Of a stretch of DNA of 64,000 bases, positions 1 to 8,064 are shown one piece after another. Under the pieces are notes generated by a model, which was given only the letters and a program-made list of their open reading frames with translations, was not told where the DNA came from and ran no database searches. Position numbers and translations under genes: made by a program. The DNA is taken from positions 1,550,001 through 1,614,000 of the forward strand of contig NZ_CP101823.1 in NCBI RefSeq assembly GCF_024498175.1, in the 5' to 3' direction. Origin of the DNA: Haloplanus salinarum. GTDB taxonomy: Archaea; Halobacteriota; Halobacteria; Halobacteriales; Haloferacaceae. Within the stretch, counting starts at the first letter, position 1; each line of letters opens with the position of its first letter.

Positions 1-65
1 GCTGATCGCGTCACAAACTAATTCTAGTGATCGTCTAACGGGCGAGCGTCATTGGGGGGACCCAG

Positions 66-887
66 CTACTCGCAGGACTGTTCGTCCGCCATCTGCTGGA
101 GTTCGACGGCTGCCTTCTCGAAGTGTTCCGAGAGGAACGGCGTTCCCGACGTCACCCGCTCCTCAAGGAACGCAACGGCGTCAGTGACCGCATCAGCGTC
201 GCGTTCCGCGGTCGCGACACAGTCGACATACCCGTCGAGTGCCCGACTGAACGCACGCGAGAAGTGGTCGTAGGCGCCGTCGACGCGCTCCATATTGTCG
301 TCGAGCGACTCGACGAGGGCCCGATAGACGGTCGCCGCCGACGCGTACCGCCCATGCTCGCGGTACTCGTTCGCGAGATCGAACCACTGCGTGAAGTCGA
401 TGGGCTCGAAGACGACGTGGTACTCAGGGTTCGTCTCTTCGAACTGCCGGTCGATCGAGGCACGAAGCTCGTCGACCGACTGTCTCGTCGGCTCGCCGAC
501 GTGGGCGAGAAACCGGGCGCGGAGATCCGCATCGGCCGCGAGTTCTTCACGCAGGAACGCGCGGAGTTTGTCGGCGTTGGCGCCGTTAAGTGCGGCGTCG
601 AGTCGATCGCCGTCGTCAGGCGGGGGGTCGTCGACACACCGAAGCAACACGGCGACGACGTGCTTGCACGCTCCCGGCCCATCGTACGGACAATCACACC
701 ACGGGGAAACCCCGTCGGTGGCGAGGTCAACACGGATATCGTACTGACGGCTGCCACTCACGACGGCTGTGACGGTGGTGTCGACGCGGTGAATTTCGTG
801 GATGTGACCCTCGTCACGGTATCCTTCACCGCGTTCGAAGACCGCGTCCGTACAGATGTCTCGAACCGTGTCCTCAGTTACGTCCAT
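66..887 (-). CDS. SWIM zinc-finger domain protein
   Basis: A 273-residue soluble protein. A SWIM-type zinc motif (CxCx(n)CxH) is visible as CDCPYDGPGACKHVVAVLL at about residues 63-81; this motif binds nucleic acid or protein. The C-terminal two thirds is a helical, TPR-like region rich in Asp and Glu. I start it at the ATG at 887 (MDVTEDTVRD) and not 102 nt upstream, because the upstream extension is Ser-rich and unlike an archaeal N-terminus. Similar haloarchaeal proteins are annotated only as SWIM zinc-finger proteins, sometimes next to SWI/SNF helicases. No helicase is seen here, so the role stays open. Confidence 0.85.
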   Translation of the reverse strand: MDVTEDTVRDICTDAVFERGEGYRDEGHIHEIHRVDTTVTAVVSGSRQYDIRVDLATDGVSPWCDCPYDGPGACKHVVAVLLRCVDDPPPDDGDRLDAALNGANADKLRAFLREELAADADLRARFLAHVGEPTRQSVDELRASIDRQFEETNPEYHVVFEPIDFTQWFDLANEYREHGRYASAATVYRALVESLDDNMERVDGAYDHFSRAFSRALDGYVDCVATAERDADAVTDAVAFLEERVTSGTPFLSEHFEKAAVELQQMADEQSCE

Positions 888-1026
888 ATGCGTGGACGAT
901 GGTTCCAGCGCGGACGGGAAAACCGATACGTTGCTCTCGCTTGCGCTCCGGATTGGAACGTCCCCACTCTGAGAGAAGCAACGATACAACCGCAGTACGG
1001 CGGAAATCCGAAGCTTGAATGAAGTC

Positions 1027-1164
1027 CTACTCGGCCGCGAGTTCGTCGTAGATTTCCTCGTACTCGTCGAGGTCCTGCCGGCCGAGGAATCAAATGAGAT
1101 ACCGCCGCGCCTCCTTAGCGGACAACTCCTCCAACCGCTCGGGGTGGTCGCGGTCAGTCGGCAT
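1027..1164 (-). pseudogene. Small third ORF of the TA operon, interrupted by TGA
   Basis: An ATG lies 2 nt past the stop of the TumE-like gene. The frame runs 24 codons (MPTDRDHPERLEELSAKE...), meets a TGA at codon 25 (1092-1090), and continues open for 20 acidic codons (FLGRQDLDEYEEIYDELAAE) to a TAG. The residues after the TGA look protein-like, so this is probably a roughly 45-residue gene in which a TGG became TGA, or a sequencing error. No family is recognised. Confidence 0.45.
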
Positions 1165-1166
1165 CC

Positions 1167-1619
1167 TCACGGTGGATTTGCTGCGCTATTCAGTCGATCC
1201 AGGTCTTCATTCTCGTATGCTGCTCGCCACATCGTATGGACTGCACGACTCACGAGCGACACTTCCGTCACGTCGATACAGGACGGTTTGGCATCAGTCG
1301 TCGTGGCGTCGGGCAGCGGGTGGAAATGGATTTCGGGGGAGTGTGTATTCGGGTGGCGATCGAAGCGCCAGTTGACGCCGTCGCTATCGACGTAGTGGAA
1401 CGAATACATCCCGAGTTCGCTCCATTGGATATCGAGCCGAGCGCTCTCGGCATCGGCGAGCCCATCGCTGAGACTGATCCGCAGTTCCGTGGGAGCGACG
1501 ACATCGTCGTACGCTGTTTCGTCGACAAGCGACTCGAGATCAAGCCAGAGGTCGCGAATCCGCTGGAGTGCCGGAAGATAGATCGGCCCGAACTCGCCGG
1601 CCCGGTCGTCGTCGCTCAT
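1167..1619 (-). CDS. Probable TumE/DUF6516-type toxin
   Basis: A 150-residue protein. Residues 45-100 hold the pattern I associate with the TumE (DUF6516) toxin family: a beta strand, then YSFHYVDSDGVNWRFDRHP and SPEIHFHP, with several His and aromatic residues. This assignment is by eye, from motif layout. The ATG at 1619 overlaps the stop of the upstream HTH gene (ATGA), which indicates translational coupling, and the gene pair has the antitoxin-first order usual for such modules. A longer reading frame upstream is out of register with the HTH gene and is rejected. Confidence 0.55.
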   Translation of the reverse strand: MSDDDRAGEFGPIYLPALQRIRDLWLDLESLVDETAYDDVVAPTELRISLSDGLADAESARLDIQWSELGMYSFHYVDSDGVNWRFDRHPNTHSPEIHFHPLPDATTTDAKPSCIDVTEVSLVSRAVHTMWRAAYENEDLDRLNSAANPP

Positions 1620-2128
1620 ACGGCAAGCTGGTGGCTGGCCTCGTCGTAGGCGAGTGCGGCTTGTGCGACGGCGAGATTCTGCCGGGTCGTCCGCCACGCG
1701 GTGAGGTCGTCCCAGCCTTCCGTCTCGTCGGCATCGAGTTGCCGGGTGAGTTCCTCCGGCGACACCACGTCGTAGCGGTCCTCATAGCGCCGGATTTCGG
1801 CCTTCATGCCTTGAATACTGTCGAGCAACGCCGCCCGATCGACTTCCTCACGCAGTTCGCGGATCCGGGACATCAACACCCGGTCGCTGTTGCGCTTATA
1901 CAGCGTCGTTTGGCCGTCTGGTTCCGTCTCGGCGAACCCTGTATTCACCAGCGTTTTGCAGTGGCGACGCGCCGTTGGCTCGCTTACAAGGGCGCGGTCG
2001 GCGATCTCGGCGGCCGACTGCCCGTCGTGGGTCTGTTCGACGATTTCGTACACCCGCTCGAACGGCGTGGTGTCGTCTTTCCAGTCCGCCTTGACCTGCT
2101 CGTTGACGTCGTCCCATGTCTCGGTCAT
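1616..2128 (-). CDS. DUF7342-type winged-HTH regulator, probable antitoxin
   Basis: A 170-residue protein. The N-terminal winged HTH (about residues 20-75) includes QSAAEIADRALVSEPTARRH and a wing with KTLVNTGFAETEPDGQTTLY. A helical region rich in Arg and Glu follows (REEVDRAALLDSIQGMKAEI), typical of haloarchaeal DUF7342 proteins. It is first in a tightly packed operon and overlaps the TumE-like gene by 4 nt, so it is probably the DNA-binding antitoxin and autorepressor. The start at 2128 (MTETWDDVNEQV) is preferred over an upstream in-frame start because the family begins with this sequence. Confidence 0.7.
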   Translation of the reverse strand: MTETWDDVNEQVKADWKDDTTPFERVYEIVEQTHDGQSAAEIADRALVSEPTARRHCKTLVNTGFAETEPDGQTTLYKRNSDRVLMSRIRELREEVDRAALLDSIQGMKAEIRRYEDRYDVVSPEELTRQLDADETEGWDDLTAWRTTRQNLAVAQAALAYDEASHQLAV

Positions 2129-2205
2129 ACTGTGTGCTACGCAGTCGAGAAACAAATAATTTCCTGAGAAAATTATCTAACGGTAGTCGTTGTGCAGGTG
2201 CGTTG

Positions 2206-2454
2206 TCAGGCCACCTGCTCTGCTAACGTCTCGTGATGCGTCCGAATCGTCGTTGCTGTGACGTTCGCTACGGCCGCGGCCTCGGCCTGTGTCACCCGCT
2301 GGCCGGCCGTGTAGAGACAGGCCGCAGCGAAGCCGGTGGCGTAGTCGACGGCCCGGCAGGTGGCCTGATTTGGGTGCTCAGGACTGCACGTCCCGAATTC
2401 CGTTGGCGCCGCTGACTGCTCGGACTCCGACACTGCTCCGCTCACGATCTTCAT
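2206..2454 (-). CDS. TFB-like second cyclin repeat micro-protein
   Basis: An 82-residue ORF whose last 50 residues resemble the C-terminal half of the second cyclin repeat of archaeal transcription factor B: an alanine-rich helix (DYATGFAAACLYTAG) followed by TQAEAAAVANVTATTIRTHH, the HTH that reads the BRE in TFB. It lacks the zinc ribbon and first repeat, so it cannot act as a normal TFB. It is either a remnant or a small BRE-binding competitor. An A/T-rich stretch about 27 nt upstream fits a leaderless start at 2454. An in-frame ATG at 2466 is the alternative. Confidence 0.6.
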   Translation of the reverse strand: MKIVSGAVSESEQSAAPTEFGTCSPEHPNQATCRAVDYATGFAAACLYTAGQRVTQAEAAAVANVTATTIRTHHETLAEQVA

Positions 2455-2505
2455 GGAGTACCGCATCCCAATCTTTTTGAGGGCTATCTTCCTGCTAGGA
2501 GAGAA

Positions 2506-2525
2506 TCCCGCTGTTTACGGCGGGA
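2506..2525 (+). repeat. IS200/IS605-like end hairpin
   Basis: A 6-bp stem (tcccgc/gcggga) around an 8-nt loop, followed by agtgaat. This resembles the right-end hairpin found just 3' of haloarchaeal tnpB (IS1341-type) genes. Here it lies 100 nt upstream of a tnpB start, so it may be the end of another, lost element. Confidence 0.4.
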
Positions 2526-2623
2526 GTGAATCCGACACTTCCTACGCAGTCCACCGTCGATGACAGACCGGATAGTCCACGCCAATCCGTGTCATTAAAT
2601 AACTGCTTCGACATAGGCTATGT

Positions 2624-2865
2624 ATGGCGATTCAGGTCACGCGCACCTACGTTGGTTCCATCCAGAACTACCGGCAGGTCTGCGATGGCCTCGACTCGCT
2701 CGGGGATTCCGCCTCGAAGATCTGGAACGTCGCACGATGGACAGCCCAACGAGTTTGGGACGCAATCGGTACGATTCCCAACGAAGGTTCGCTTAAATCG
2801 TATATGAAGAACCGCTCGTGCTGGAAAGAGTTGAACGCACAATCCAGTCAGAAAGTCATTGAAGT
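2624..2865 (+). pseudogene. 5' fragment of an IS1341-type tnpB
   Basis: The first 80 codons of a TnpB (OrfB) protein, starting MAIQVTRTYVGSIQNYRQVC and including SLGDSASKIWNVARWTAQRV, the usual haloarchaeal TnpB N-terminus. Reading stops where the IS5-like element begins at about 2866. The roughly 330 residues that hold the RuvC-like catalytic core and zinc finger are absent on the far side of the IS, so the nuclease is dead. Confidence 0.85.
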
Positions 2866-3794
2866 GCTCTGTTGAAGAGCGATCTATTCAGCCGATATCA
2901 CGGGTTTAGAAGGATGAAGACGAGGAATTCGATTCTTGCCTATGGAAGTCGACCTCCTCGACTTCGTTGAGCAGTGTCGTGACCTAGCTAAACAAGCGTT
3001 GGGGAAGCACGCGGGCGAGCCCGCCAGCGGCGGGTTCGCCCGCTGGGTCCACGTTGTTCTGCACTGCTTTCGGCTCGAAGAAGGCCACAGCTACCGTGAA
3101 ACGCCGAATCGGTTGAAGTACTTGACTGAGGTTCGTGACGCCCTCGGCCTAGATCGGGACGACCTGCCGGATTACAGCACGATCTACAAATCTTTTGACC
3201 GGCTGAAAATGTGGGTCTGGCGGGCGCTGCTGCGCGTTTCTGCGCAGCAGCACCCGCAGTCTGGTCACGCCGCTCTCGACAGCACGTTCTTCGACCGTCG
3301 TCGTGCTTCCTCGTACTTCCGCCAGCGATCGGGAAGCACCGTACAGACGCTGAAAGTGACGACATTAACTGATGTGGAATCGCTTGCGGTTCTTGACGTT
3401 CACATCACAGCACGGTGGAAGCACGATACGAAGACCGGACCGCCGGTCGTCCGCCGAAACGCGGACGACCTGCAGTCCGTCGCTGCCGACAACGGCTTCC
3501 AAGACTGGCACACCGAGTACGAGATCGCCGCGTATGACCTTGAGTATCTTGTTCACTATCGTGGATCATCACCGAAATCAGCCCTGAACAACGCGCTCAA
3601 CCGGGCAAACGGCTACTCTCAGCGCTGGATGGCCGAAACGTCGTACTCAACAGCCAAGCGCTCGCTCGGCGACGCCGTGCGAGCGCTCGGCTGGTATCGC
3701 CAGTTTCGTGAAATTGTCCTGATGTTCGCCATCATCAACATAGAATCACTGTGTGAGCCGCTGTAACCGTGGCTCAGCATCTATTCAACAGAGC
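2866..3794 (+). mobile_element. IS5-like insertion sequence, apparently complete
   Basis: About 929 bp bounded by imperfect inverted repeats: gctctgttgaagag at 2866 and the reverse complement of ctattcaacagagc at 3781-3794 (one mismatch over 14). It encloses one intact transposase and has landed in a tnpB gene. I could not recognise a target duplication by eye. Confidence 0.75.
2942..3766 (+). CDS. IS5-family DDE transposase
   Basis: A 274-residue transposase. An N-terminal HTH-like region is followed by a DDE catalytic domain: first Asp in AALDSTFFDRR, second Asp in AADNGFQDW, Glu in MAETSYSTAKRSLG near the C-terminus. Length and layout match haloarchaeal IS5-group transposases. The frame is uninterrupted and both inverted repeats are present, so the element may still be mobile. 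The ATG at 2942 is preferred over the TTG 6 nt upstream. Confidence 0.88.
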   Translation: MEVDLLDFVEQCRDLAKQALGKHAGEPASGGFARWVHVVLHCFRLEEGHSYRETPNRLKYLTEVRDALGLDRDDLPDYSTIYKSFDRLKMWVWRALLRVSAQQHPQSGHAALDSTFFDRRRASSYFRQRSGSTVQTLKVTTLTDVESLAVLDVHITARWKHDTKTGPPVVRRNADDLQSVAADNGFQDWHTEYEIAAYDLEYLVHYRGSSPKSALNNALNRANGYSQRWMAETSYSTAKRSLGDAVRALGWYRQFREIVLMFAIINIESLCEPL

Positions 3795-3803
3795 AAAATA
3801 TTC

Positions 3804-4715
3804 GGCCTTGTTGAAACCCTTGCTGACAAACACGACTGATGAGTAGCACGAGACAGAATGGATTCCCTTCCGAAGTCACGCCTCCTCCAGTTCGTTGAAC
3901 GTGCTATCGTGTTGGCTCGTCGTGCTGTTTCTCGGTTTTCGACTCGCTATTCACGGAAGCGGTTCATGCTCCGCCAAAACGTCGTCTTGCTCTGTCCGAA
4001 GGGTGAAGACAACGACGTACCGCGACCTCGTTGACGAACTCATCGAGATGCCACGCATCCGTGATGCTATCGGCCTCGATTCGATCCCTGCCCCCTCCTC
4101 TGCAAGGCGTTCGACCGCCTGGAGATGGCCGTCTGGCGGGTGTTACTGAACGTCTCACTCGCGGATTTACCACTGAACGGTGTCACCGGTATCGATGCGT
4201 CCGGCTTTGAGCGGGCGCATGCCTCAACTCACTACACGAAGCGAACGAACCTCACCATCCAACAGTTGAAGACCACGCTGTTGGTCGATACAGCGACCAA
4301 CGCCATTCTCGATGTTCACGTGACGACAACGCGGAAACACGATACGCAGATCGCGCCGCAGATAGTGAAACGGAACGGACAGTCCATCTCGGTGTTGACC
4401 GGTGACAAGGGATACGACGATCAGAAACTCCGGCGGCTCACCCATGACCACGATATTCGACCACTCATCAAGCATCGGGAGTTTACCCCTCTCCACAAAT
4501 CGTGGAATGCGCGACTGGACAGCGATCTATACCACAGGCGGAACATGAACGAGACAGTCAACGCGGCGATCAAACAGAAGTTCGGTGCATTCGGTCACGC
4601 CTTTGATGGAAGCAGTTCCGCGAACTCGTCATCAAGTGTATCGTTCACAATCTGGAGCGAAGCCTCACCATTTCACAAGAGGGGGGCGACTGTCCGTGAT
4701 TCCGAGAGGAACTGA
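3804..4715 (+). mobile_element. Decayed second IS5-like element
   Basis: It begins 10 bp after the first IS with ggccttgttgaaaccctt, a terminus-like sequence, and contains a frameshifted DDE transposase. A matching right terminus could not be found before the cupin gene, so the 3' end seems deleted. Confidence 0.6.
3858..4715 (+). pseudogene. IS5-family transposase remnant with frameshifts
   Basis: The N-terminus reads in one frame from 3858 (MDSLPKSRLLQFVERAIVLA), the next part in a second frame (TYRDLVDELIEMPRIRDAIG), and the DDE domain in a third from about 4113: Asp in GIDASGFERAH, Asp in LTGDKGYDD, Glu in MNETVNAAIKQKFG. At least two frameshifts and a scrambled tail after KFGAFGHAFD make it inactive. 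It belongs to a different IS5 subgroup from its neighbour, since the two DDE domains share little outside the motifs. Confidence 0.85.
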
Positions 4716-4845
4716 CTGCTGCATATAGAGGGTGTACTCAGTAGACCGTCGGCTCTGGTTCGGTAGATAGGATCGAACTGGCCGTTCGGAACGACGCAGA
4801 AAGGTCGTACTCAACGGGACTACAGGCGTAGGGTGCGACCTGTCG

Positions 4846-5175
4846 TTACGTTGCCTGAGAGCCTTCGGCGGGTGCGTACATAACCGTGACCACGAACTCG
4901 CCGTCGAAATCGGTGAACTGGTGGTCTGTCCCGGGACGGAGATGGACAACGTCACCCGGCTCGACCGCCACCGACTCGTCGTCGGTCACGAGCGTCGCCT
5001 CGCCCATATCGATACGGTAAATCTCTTCCTCGGCGTGCGCGTGCATCGGGTCCTCGTCGCCCGGCTCAAACCGCATCACTTGGAGGCTGAACGACACTGC
5101 ACGCATCGCTTCGGTTTCCATCTCCCCGTCCTCGGCCAGTTGGTCCGCAATGTCAGTAACGTTGATTTTATCCAC
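4846..5175 (-). CDS. Small single-domain cupin protein
   Basis: A 109-residue cupin with a clear double-stranded beta-helix. Motif 1 is visible in GDEDPMHAHAEEEIYRIDMG (metal-binding His/His and a Glu) and motif 2 in PGDVVHLRPGTDHQF (His). Such stand-alone cupins bind a metal and often a small ligand; the substrate cannot be told from sequence. It starts with GTG at 5175. An upstream A/T box (acatatacc on the minus strand, 5205-5197) sits about 25 nt before the start, which fits a leaderless transcript. Confidence 0.85.
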   Translation of the reverse strand: MDKINVTDIADQLAEDGEMETEAMRAVSFSLQVMRFEPGDEDPMHAHAEEEIYRIDMGEATLVTDDESVAVEPGDVVHLRPGTDHQFTDFDGEFVVTVMYAPAEGSQAT

Positions 5176-5196
5176 GATTTACATATGTGGGTGCCG

Positions 5197-5205
5197 GGTA
5201 TATGT
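5197..5205 (-). promoter_or_regulatory. TATA-like box of the cupin gene
   Basis: acatatacc on the minus strand, centred about 26 nt before the GTG start at 5175. This is the spacing expected for a haloarchaeal leaderless promoter. Confidence 0.4.
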
Positions 5206-5503
5206 GCTTCGTTCCTTGCTCGAAAAAATGAGCTTCCGGACGCGCACCGTGGGAGATACGCGCCCTCTATGCAGCACGGCCCGTGAAATCTACCCCGAGG
5301 CTGTCAGGAACCTCGTGCCGAATGTAGAGGATAAGTTCAGCACAGCCCGTTCATGTATTTCGCTGGTTCAGTGAGTCTGCGTAATCACTCTGTGCGGAAT
5401 ATCAAACTGTGAGTACCATCGTTCAATACGGAGTTGGCAGTGGAAGTTCGCTGATCGGTTCATTAAGATTGAGGTAGATGGATTGAACCAGTGGATCGCT
5501 CCG
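5206..5503. other. Intergenic, with a short IS-end relic
   Basis: No gene seen. Positions about 5315-5376 (gtgccgaatgtagagg..., gttcagcac, ending ggttcagtgag) resemble short stretches at 7955-8007, 27628-27690 and 43372-43432 (minus). All look like leftover ends of one IS family. Confidence 0.35.
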
Positions 5504-7513
5504 CTACGAGTCGTCGATTTCGTCGTCGTTCACCATCGCGTTGTTCATTCCGGAGCCGTCGTTGTGACGGCACTGTTCGGTGTAGAAATTCAGGTTGAAC
5601 GTCGCGGAGTCGGTCTGGATTTCGTTCCCGTGGTCGGTGGGAACCCACCATGCGAACGCGACCGAGGCCGTCGTCTCGGCCGGGAAGCACCCCTGCGAGC
5701 CAGTTCCACCACCCTGCTCGGCCGGAATGGTGCCCGGTAGTGTAACGCCGGTGCCGCTGCTCAGTTCGTTGAGTACAGAACGGAGCGATCCGCGGACTAC
5801 AAACGACTCGCCGTCGTTCTGATAGTTGTTGCCGTCGTCAACCCAAGCGGCGGCTTCGACAGCGTCCAGAAGCTCAACATCGGCGCATTGGTCCGGTTCC
5901 GGTTCCGGTTCGGGATCCGGATCGCCGCCGATCGGACAGATTCCAGCGGGTGCTTCGAAGACTCGGTATTCGTTAGTGTCAGCGTCCATAATCAAGAGCG
6001 CCTCGAAATCGTACGTCACAGGGTCGCAGACGAGTGCTTCGACCCGGAATCCGGTTCCCGTGGCGAAGTCGGAGATGTACTCACCGGTGTCGGCGAAGAC
6101 CCGGATGACACCTCCATTCGCGTCCGACGGGTTGTTGCCCAGATAGAGCGTCTTTCGACCGTCCATATCGCCCCCGACGGCGATTCCACTGTTGTTGTCG
6201 AACAGATCGCCGGCGGCGTTGACTTCCGGCGTAATCCTGTTCGCTACCGTCCCATCGGTGTTAATTTGCACCGTTTCCTGCGACGCGTCCGACGACCACC
6301 AGATGGTGTCGTCGCGCCTATCGTAAGCGACGCCGTCCGCAGGCCAGCCGGTGGTATCGGATGGGGCACTGAATTCGTTGGAAACGTCGCCACTGTCGAG
6401 GGTCTCGGTCACCGTCAAATCGCCGAGGTCGATGAGCAGGAACGGGTCGCCGTCGTACGTCGCCCATAGTTCCTGTCGGTCGGGGTCCCAGTCGACCCCA
6501 CTAATCGTGTCGGTGCCTTCGCCGGGCAGACTACTGGGAAGCGTTTTGCTCGCAACGAGAGTGGCCGATCCATTCGGAGCGGTGGGAGGTTCCCAGATAT
6601 CGACGACGTCCGAGCTGAAACCTCGTGGCGTGATGACATACGTACCGGTAAAGGTCATTCCGACACCGGTCCCGTTGCTCAAGCTCACCGTTCCCAAGTT
6701 GTCACCCGGTGCCGCTGCCGCGGTCCCCGTCATCGCTCCCGCGCTGGCGACGCCCGCCGCCCCGGCACCGGCTGTCTTCAGGAGGCTTTTCCGAGTGATT
6801 CTGTCACCTTCGATCGCTTCTCCGACCGTTTCGACCACCTCTTGTCGGGTGTCAGTGTCCAGCAGCGAGGATGCCGACGCACCACCCACCGCGGCCAGCG
6901 GCAGCATCGACGCCTCGTCCGGGTCATCCTCTTCGGGTTCGGTCGTGCCGTTTTCGGCACACGAGACGAGTTCGCCCTGCAGCCAGATGTAGCCGGGGTT
7001 GTCACAGAGCGTGAAGTCGAAAGTTACCTCGCCGAAGTCACCCGGCTTCACGTCCGACAGGTCGATCACCGGCTGGGCGAGATCCTCGGCGTCCGTGCCG
7101 TCGGGACAGCTCGTGTTGCCAGCCGAGTTGGTCTGTGTATTCGCGAGGAACTGATCCGGATCGTCGACCGCGATGAGCCACGCGTCGTTCGACGGGAGTC
7201 CCGTGTAGTCGTCGGAAACGGGCGCGTCGGTCGGACCGCCGGTCGAGCCAGGGGGTCCGTCCCACATGACGACGTCCACGTCGTCGTCCGGAGAGTCCGT
7301 ATCCCCCCCGTCTTCGTCCGTCGACCAGTCCGAGTAGTGAGCCGAATAGGCAGCCTTCATATCGAGCGTTCCGGCCATCAGCCGGTTATTTTCGAACGTT
7401 TCCTGATCACTGAAGTACGCGCTCGTCCCCAATCCAGCGCCCGCCGACGCGACCCCGATCGTACCGAGTGCAGCCAGTGCCTTTCGCCGCGAAAGCTCGA
7501 AGTCGTCTTGCAT
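5504..7513 (-). CDS. SipW-type exported protein with inserted beta-propeller
   Basis: A 669-residue secreted protein. Residues 1-40 form a SipW/TasA-type signal region with a twin-Arg motif (SRRKALAALG), an Ala/Gly-rich core and SAYFSDQETF. Residues 41-200 hold the first half of the haloarchaeal TasA-like fold (SDVKPGDFGEVTFDFTLCDN). Its second half resumes at about 543 (VELLDAVEAAAWVDDG) and ends with VPTDHGNEIQTDSATFNLNF and FYTEQCRHNDG. Between them about 340 residues are inserted: a hydrophobic stretch after RITRKSLLK (about 238-268), then NHL-like beta-propeller repeats (DWDPDRQELWATYDGD; YDRRDDTIWWSSDA), closed by a PEPEPEPD linker. It probably sits on the cell surface. No SipW peptidase gene is nearby. 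Confidence 0.85.
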   Translation of the reverse strand: MQDDFELSRRKALAALGTIGVASAGAGLGTSAYFSDQETFENNRLMAGTLDMKAAYSAHYSDWSTDEDGGDTDSPDDDVDVVMWDGPPGSTGGPTDAPVSDDYTGLPSNDAWLIAVDDPDQFLANTQTNSAGNTSCPDGTDAEDLAQPVIDLSDVKPGDFGEVTFDFTLCDNPGYIWLQGELVSCAENGTTEPEEDDPDEASMLPLAAVGGASASSLLDTDTRQEVVETVGEAIEGDRITRKSLLKTAGAGAAGVASAGAMTGTAAAAPGDNLGTVSLSNGTGVGMTFTGTYVITPRGFSSDVVDIWEPPTAPNGSATLVASKTLPSSLPGEGTDTISGVDWDPDRQELWATYDGDPFLLIDLGDLTVTETLDSGDVSNEFSAPSDTTGWPADGVAYDRRDDTIWWSSDASQETVQINTDGTVANRITPEVNAAGDLFDNNSGIAVGGDMDGRKTLYLGNNPSDANGGVIRVFADTGEYISDFATGTGFRVEALVCDPVTYDFEALLIMDADTNEYRVFEAPAGICPIGGDPDPEPEPEPDQCADVELLDAVEAAAWVDDGNNYQNDGESFVVRGSLRSVLNELSSGTGVTLPGTIPAEQGGGTGSQGCFPAETTASVAFAWWVPTDHGNEIQTDSATFNLNFYTEQCRHNDGSGMNNAMVNDDEIDDS

Positions 7514-7574
7514 GGTTGCTTTCCACTGATGAGGTGGAATACTGTGTTACACGCAACTAACATCCATTAGTTAA

Positions 7575-7620
7575 CTCCCTTTTATTGCATTTAAATTCTG
7601 TATAAATTATTCTAATCGCT
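7575..7620 (-). promoter_or_regulatory. AT-rich promoter region of the SipW-type gene
   Basis: An unusually A/T-rich stretch (tgcatttaaattctgtataa) 60-110 nt upstream of the ATG at 7513. It contains two TATA-like boxes on the minus strand and implies a leader of some tens of nt. Confidence 0.4.
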
Positions 7621-8064
7621 GGTTAATGGGCCAATATACTCGGTATGACTTCTATGCTCTGACCTTCACTTCGGACGCTGGCGAGCCGAACAATCCTGCA
7701 TGGGGGATCCATCCAGGTTGGGTTCAGCCGATCACATAGACGTTCTGCTCGGTTAAATTGCAGGCGCAGTCCGTTTACTGGAGTAGCTATCTCCACTCGG
7801 TAGCTATCGGTGTACTAATACGTTATCAGATGATGTTGCACTGACGACGACGAGGAATCTACTGCGGCCTGAATCTGGTCATCCCCTACACCGCTGAATT
7901 AGGTCGTATTGATGCTCTCCGTAGCTCTCAATCGGGAACTTCATTATGACAGATTCGCACGCTGTATTCAGCACGGCTTCCTGAATCTATCACTGATTGA
8001 AGGTTTCAATAGGTAGCGTTGCGATAAGGAACGAGGCGGTCAAAAGTTTGAGTGGTCTATGCTC
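7621..8064. other. Intergenic, no gene seen
   Basis: No coding frame with haloarchaeal character. Positions about 7955-8007 (tattcagcacggcttcctga ... gaaggtttcaat) match an IS-end relic also seen near 43.4 kb on the other strand. Just before repeat copy A, the minus strand reads ATGCCTTCG, as at the start of the ribbon-helix-helix gene at 18927, but soon reaches a stop. A lost copy of that gene may once have stood here. Confidence 0.4.

Noticed and set aside
2936-3766. Reading the IS5-like transposase as truncated
   Set aside because: All three catalytic residues, a normal length and both inverted repeats are present.
5888-6469. 193-codon plus-strand frame
   Set aside because: Shadow of the SipW-type gene; Arg/Val-rich without motif.
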